Shown in pieces: positions 58,743-64,000 of a stretch of DNA of 64,000 nucleotides. The position numbers and the translations under genes were made by a program. The stretch lies in NCBI GenBank assembly GCA_963920765.1, contig OY987244.1, positions 5,954,501-6,018,500 of the forward strand, in the 5' to 3' direction. The stretch's first letter is position 1. Every line of letters begins with the position of its first letter. This DNA comes from Ulota crispa. Lineage: Eukaryota > Streptophyta > Bryopsida > Orthotrichales > Orthotrichaceae. Below the pieces are notes generated by a model. That model had not been told where the DNA came from and made no database searches. It saw only the letters and a program-made list of their open reading frames with translations.

Positions 58743-59536
58743 CCCTTGAGCGCCCACAATTGAATTGAGAAAATGAGGCCAAGGGGACCATGCTTGAAAA
58801 CATTGTACACCCCTAGCTGGGAAATCAGATCAAGGAGGATTCACCACGAAAACAATAAAAAGGGCTCTTGATGCACTCGTCCAAAAATTTGCAAAACTTT
58901 TGACCGCACCATTTTGGAGATTATAATAGTCAAAACACAATTGACTATGTGGCAACCGGTCAATTTTGGGGGGGGGGTCCGTGGATGTGGACGCAAAAAT
59001 TCATGCCTCAAAGGAGGATCTTTTTTATGAAATTTAGACAGGGAGCGCGATTTACAAGTGTCTTGCTTGCTGCCAAATTTGGTGATGTTTTGACATTTGC
59101 AAGGTGCTTTTTGAGAAGCCCAAAGTTGCAAGGCTCACTCAACATGGTGGACAATAGACGGGGGACATGTATGGTTTTGACCTCCATAAGGGCACGGCTC
59201 TCAATGGTACATTTGCAAAACACTTCTCCAAATTGAGGCATGCATGCCAAAACACCCCTAATGGGATGGAACCAGCCATATCTGGTGGTCTCTATCCTTG
59301 TGCCAAAATCCTAAACCGCACAAAATAAGATTACGGCGTACTATTGTCATACTAGACTTACAAAATCTGTGCTTGTACAAGTGGTGAAACCCCCATTGCC
59401 CACTATGTAGCAGGAGAGTAGTACCGTAGCCTAAAGCAAGTACAATTTCTAGGCCAATATAATTTTGATTCGGACCTTGTTTTCAAGAAAGTTTGATTTT
59501 GGGAGGCCACATTCTGGCTTGTGGAGCACTTAGGGG
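58743..59536. mobile_element. TTAA-type MITE (family B)
   Basis: Perfect TTAA on both sides (58739-58742 and 59537-59540). The tips are CCCTTGAGCGCCCAC and, in reverse complement, CCCCTAAGTGCTCCAC. The interior is unrelated to B1 and B2. Overlapping open frames at 58841-59250 lack domains. Confidence 0.75.
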
Positions 59537-59567
59537 TTAAATAAAAAAAATCTCTTATTTTGTTTAA

Positions 59568-59939
59568 CCCTTAAACGACAAGGGAGACAATTTTTGTCCC
59601 TTGGGCATAAAAAACACTATGTGGGCAAAAAAAAAAACAAATTTTTATCTGATTTTTTTTATAAGTGATCATAAACACATGGTCCGCCATAGAAGGTAGG
59701 AAACTATCTCATTAATTGCACTCATATTTTTAGGTAACCCAAATTGTAAGAAATTTCAAAGTCATGGTGTTAGGTCCCAAGTTGCCCTTACTGTAATTTT
59801 CATGAGGGCACCATGCACTATTGACTTTTGCAACTTTTAAAAATAATATTTTAATGTGTAAGCACCATCGTAGAGATCATTGTTCACTAGAAACAGTGTA
59901 TAAGGGGCATGCGTGGTGACCACCCACGGCATTTAAGGG
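59568..59939. mobile_element. TTAA-type MITE (subfamily B2), complete
   Basis: Perfect TTAA on both sides (59564-59567 and 59940-59943). The tips are CCCTTAAACGACAAGG and, in reverse complement, CCCTTAAATGCCGTGG. An inner inverted GGGAGACAATTTTTGTCCC lies near the left end. 372 bp. Confidence 0.82.
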
Positions 59940-60054
59940 TTAAGAAACTCCTAAACATGGTGCAATGTGGTGGACTTAGCAATTCCCTTTATTTATATAC
60001 TAATATATGCACTTGTTGTACCAATAGGTTGATAGGGTGATGCATCAACTCTAT

Positions 60055-60150
60055 GCCACATCACCCCCTATCCCCATGCCCCCTATCCTTATGCCCCCTA
60101 ACCTTGTGCCCTCCTATCCCTATGCCCCCTTATCCTTGTGCCCCCCAAAA
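60055..60150. repeat. Tandem ATCCTTATGCCCCCT repeats
   Basis: About five to six imperfect 15-17 bp units with the core ATGCCCCCTAT. Confidence 0.75.
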
Positions 60151-60181
60151 TTTACTTTATTCCATTTATAAATTTAGTTAA

Positions 60182-60590
60182 CCCCCAAACATCAAGGAGG
60201 ACAAAAAACGTCCTCCGGCTTTGAAAAAAGATTCCGTATTACAAAAAAGGGTGATTTTTCATCTAATTTTTTTCAGAAGTGGTCATAAATACATGATCCA
60301 TCGTAGAAGTCAAAAAATTACCTCATTAGATGCATTCATATTTTTAGGTCCATCATGGAAGGCAAAAACATTACCTCATCAAATGCATTTATGTTTTTAG
60401 GTAGCTCAAATTGTGATAAGATCCAAAAACATAATATTAGATCCCAAACTGTCCTTATAATTTTCATGAGAGCATCATACAATATTGACTCATACAACTT
60501 TAGGAAATAATATCATAATAACTAGACACTGATATGAACAATATAAAGTACTACAGCCAGGCTGGTCACGGCAAATAGCCCGAAACTTAT
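60182..60590. mobile_element. TTAA-type element (subfamily B2), right end decayed
   Basis: TTAA at 60178-60181 is followed by CCCCCAAACATCAAGG and a body like 59568-59939 with an internal partial duplication (TTTTTAGG...CATCATGGAAGG). The right end CACGGCAAATAGCCC lacks a clear TTAA. Confidence 0.65.
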
Positions 60591-60610
60591 ACTCTACCCT
60601 ATTTTACTTT

Positions 60611-60973
60611 TTATTCAATATGGGTTTCTGTATGAGATGAGATTAGATTAGAAGATTTCGAATACCGGCCGGTTCCAGCATTCAAATGACGGGCCGGGTG
60701 GGCAAACGCCCGCGAACCGCACCTCGACCCGGCCGGCACCCGTTCCACGGAGAAACCTCTTCTAGGGTTTGATCTCGACCACGTTTCTTCTACGCTTGCT
60801 TTGCAGGCTTTCTGCTCCTCCGGCACTGCACACATTTCCCACTTCTCGCACCGCTTCCAACACCATCACCACACAACACTCACCCTTCATCAAACTCTCA
60901 TCAATCCCCTCTCCACTCCGTCTCTTACAATCCTTTCTGGTGAACAATCGACGTTACAACACCGGATCTAGCG
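60611..60973 (+). promoter_or_regulatory. eIF4E promoter and 5' leader
   Basis: GC-rich unique sequence (CGGGCCGGG, CCCGGCCGG) begins right after the last transposon. A telo-box-like CTAGGGTTT lies at about 60762-60770. The start codon is in a favourable context (TAGCGATGGC). Confidence 0.5.
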
Positions 60974-63900
60974 ATGGCGGACGAGTTGGCTGCGACTACC
61001 GAGGCGCTGAAACTGGACGACTCTTCCAAGACCGACGTCGAGGAGGTCGAGGAGGGCGAGATTCAGGAGAAGCCGAGGGACAACAAACCTGCGGAGCCGA
61101 AGAAACACCCGCTCGAGCACGCGTGGACGTTCTGGTTCGACAACCCTAACGGGAAGCAGAAGCAGGCCACATGGGGGAGCTCCCTTCGTTCGGTCTTCAC
61201 TTTCCACACCGTCGAGGAGTTTTGGTGGTACGTCAAGGAACTTTGGCCTTTGTGTCTGTTTTTGTCGATGCAATTTTTGATTATACTCGTCGCCGCTTTA
61301 CAAAAGCTTTTGTGGATTGCACTCCTTTTCAGCTTCCCGTCTTGAAACGCCATTTTTCTTTCTGGATGCATAAAATTTGCCATCAGGTCGTGTTGTATGT
61401 GTGCACTTGTTTTGCATTGATTATACTGAATATTAGGTTACGGTTTTAAGCTTTTGTGGAATGCACTCCTGTTTCCCTCTCCTTTTTGAAACGTTTTTCT
61501 TTCTGGATGCATAAAATTTGCCATGGAATCTTGTATCATGTGTGCAGCTGTTTTGCATTGATTGTACTGAATATTAGGTCACGGTATTAAGTTTTCTCAG
61601 TGCATACGCCTCTTAGGGAACCGTTTGTGGAGTAGTACTTCCTCGTGTGTAATGTATGCTGTTATTTTGCAGTAATGGCAATTTTGATTATGCTCGTCGG
61701 CGTTTTACAAAAGTTTCTGTGGAATGCACTCCTTTTTGAAATGCCATTGTTCTTTCTGGATGCGGAATATTTGCCATCAGGTCGTGTTGTATGTGTGCAC
61801 TTGTTTTGCATTGATTATACTGACTATTAGGTTACGGTTCTAAGTTTTCTTGCCTCTTAGAGAACCGTTTCTGGAGTAAGTTAGTACTTCCTCGTGTGTA
61901 ATGTATGCTGTTATTTTGCAGTAATGGCAATTTTGATTATGCTCGTCGGCGCTTTACAGAAGCTTTTGTGGAATGCATTCCTTTTTCCCTCTCCTTTTTG
62001 AAACGCTATTTTTCTTTCTGGATGCGTAGAATTTTCCTTGGAGTCGTGTATTCTGTGTGCAGTTGTTTTGCTTTAATTATACTGAGAATATTAGGTTACG
62101 GTATGAAGTTTTCTCAGTGCATACTTCATTCAGAGAACCGTTTGTGGAGAGGTAGTACTTCTTCGTGTATAATGTATGCTGTTCTTTTGCAGTAATTGTA
62201 GACAGCATGTTAGGGTTTCTTAGCACCTCTGGCGGCGGTGAATCAAGCTACTCTGAGATGTTATTGTATAAGTTTTTCTCTTACTATAATAACGAGAGGA
62301 GTAGTATAAATTTTTCTGAGTTGTTTTGCATTGATTATACTGAATATTCGTTTACGGTTTTAAGTTTTCTCAGTTCGTACTCCTCTTAGAGAACCGTTTG
62401 TGGAGTAGTACTTCTTCGTGTGTAATGGATGTTGTCATTTTGCAGTAATTCTAGATGGCATTTTAGGGTTTCTTAGCTCCTCTGGCGGCGGTGAATCAAG
62501 CTATTCCGAGATGTTATTGTATAAGTTTTTCTCTTACTGTAATAACGAGAGGAGTAGCATATTTTTTCTGAGTTTAGTGTGGCATGTTTGATTACCTTCG
62601 ATGCTGGAAGTAGCTTTTAGACATAATTGCTGTGTTTTTGTGGTCTCTGCAGTTTGTATAACAACGTTTTGCAACCTAGCAAGTTGACTGCGGGTGCGGA
62701 TTTCCATTGTTTCAAGGCTGGAATTGAGCCTAAGTGGGAGGATCCGAAGTGCGCTCATGGTGGGAAGTGGACTGCTCAGCCTCCCCGAAGTGGTGGCAAG
62801 GGTGCTCTAGATACCTACTGGCTTCACACTGTATGTTTCATCTTCTTTGAGTGCTTTCTATGTAACTGAAGTTACTTTGCAGAGAAGAGGAATTGCCATT
62901 TCCAATCTCATTTTCATTGGACTTCTGTACATCTAAAAATGGAGTTCTGTGGAAGAGTGTTGCTTTGCAAAGTTTTTATTCTATTTCCCTGTTTGTTGTG
63001 TGCAGTTGCTGGCCATGATTGGAGAGCAATTTGACGAAGGTGATGAAATATGTGGAGCAGTTGTGAGCGTGAGGAGGGCACAAGATAAGATTGCTATATG
63101 GACGAAAACTGCTTCCAATGAAGCCGCTCAGGTAGGTTATCATGATCTAATACAGGTTGTTATATTGCCTAACCGTTTCAGCAGTTTTATCTGGAGGGAG
63201 TACAATTTCTGTTATATTTCCATATCCTTTGGGTTTTTCTAGTGCCGGCATTGTCGATATACCAGCTTTGGATAAATCGTATTGTGAGTACTACGTAGCG
63301 AGTGGACAAGTTCCACTTATCTGGTTTTGATTTGAGGTGGACATTGTTATTTCAGTATTGCATTGTATCAGCGCTGTAAGTGCCTTTTGTGGTGCTGGCA
63401 ATGCTGAACATAGTAGTTCTCAATTGCAATTGTATCTAAAACCAGCTGTGGTTTGATTATGCAGGTTAGCATTGGGAAGCAATGGAAGGACGTTTTGGAC
63501 TACAATGACAAGCTTGGATACCTTGTCCATGTAAGTCGTTTATTCTACTTCCTGTACAACTTGACTTAGTGTTCTTCAAGTCAGGTGTCATTGAGCAATG
63601 AGTGTTTAGAATCTTATAATTGACAACAGCTTCTATGGTTGAAAGCGGCTTCAGATATTGAATTAACCGAATATATACAGATACATGTGCTCGCATCTGC
63701 GCACTGCTTTTGGTCTTTCTCAACGGCTTCCTGAAAACGAAAGTAATAATAGGCTTTGTGCTCCTACTTCATGGGCTCCATATTGCTTGTTGATCCAGTT
63801 ACAGCTTGTGTTTCGTTTTTCTCCGTGTGTAATATCGGTACTTAGCAGTGACGGAGCTTTCATGAAGGTTTGCGTCTTGCATTCGATGATATTGTTTTTG

Positions 63901-63976
63901 TTAACCCTACTCTTTCGTGCCACAGGAGGACGCAAAGAGACAAGACAAAGCTGCCAAAAACAGGTACTCTATTTAA
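60974..63976 (+). CDS. eIF4E: Translation initiation factor eIF4E (cap-binding), 5 exons
   Basis: It binds the mRNA 5' cap and, with eIF4G, forms the eIF4F complex. Exons are 60974-61227, 62653-62830, 63006-63131, 63465-63530 and 63926-63976, giving 224 residues, the usual length. The acidic N-terminus is followed by [14 protein letters not shown]. Cap-stacking tryptophans are present at W67 (TWGSSLR) and W113 (KWEDP), with the base-recognising glutamate at E114. CGAVVSVR and [13 protein letters not shown] follow, and the C-terminus KNRYSI matches the KNRYTV type. The exon layout is that of plant eIF4E genes. The short last exon contains a possible donor (CAGGTACTC), but the reading to the stop at 63974 gives the expected C-terminus. 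The 3' untranslated region runs off the window. An eIF(iso)4E identity is less likely from length and N-terminus. Confidence 0.95.
61260..62570. repeat. Tandem repeats filling eIF4E intron 1
   Basis: Two repeat types with a period near 250 bp make up almost all of the 1.4-kb intron. One carries ATTTTGCAGTAATGGCAATT and TTTCTTTCTGGATGC (clearest from 61641 and 61891). The other carries CTGGCGGCGGTGAATCAAGC (62227 and 62480). Shared blocks such as TTTTGCATTGATTATACTGA link them. Each unit includes an acceptor-like TTTTGCAG. Confidence 0.85.
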
Positions 63977-64000
63977 TATAAAGCGCTAATAACGGTAAGA

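Noticed and set aside
59564..60181. Possible tRNA or small RNA genes in hairpin-rich TTAA elements
   Set aside because: The hairpins are the transposon ends, and no A/B-box or cloverleaf was recognised. No tRNA or rRNA was identified in the window by eye.

Overview
The window is nuclear DNA of a land plant. It carries a plant-type eIF4E, a CYP86-clan P450, a plant dCMP deaminase, GT-AG introns with plant-like borders, and telo-box motifs (AAACCCTAA / TTTAGGGTTT) beside several starts. The lineage cannot be fixed. It is an AT-rich, repeat-dense genome with about five genes in 64 kb. A non-seed plant or gymnosperm is possible, but that is inference only.

Layout: 1-14.7 kb is gene-free and packed with DNA transposon debris, including a clean Helitron inside another Helitron. 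At 15.2-22.2 kb is an 11-exon dCMP deaminase gene (+), and at 25.8-27.4 kb an intronless P450 (-) lying between two TTAA-flanked elements. From 28.3 to 46.4 kb the DNA is almost entirely nested transposons. They include a 3.1 kb Mutator-like element with about 330 bp identical inverted arms that carries a piece of an unidentified gene. At 46.9-50.6 kb is a 9-exon single-pass membrane protein of unknown role (+), at 53.2-56.1 kb a 4-exon unrecognised protein (+), and at 61.0-64.0 kb a 5-exon eIF4E (+). The exon models were built by hand; every joined exon keeps frame.

The five genes belong to unrelated housekeeping or metabolic functions and show no sign of working together. What unites the window is its transposons. 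At least four families are short inverted-repeat elements with 9-bp target duplications (Mutator type, tips GGGAA...). A large family has TTAA duplications and CCC(C/T)TAAA tips (piggyBac or Kolobok type, unusual for a plant). Others are PIF/Harbinger (TTA/TAA), Stowaway (TA) and Helitron (A/T, CTAG). Two nested insertions can be proved inside the window by comparison with a related empty copy.
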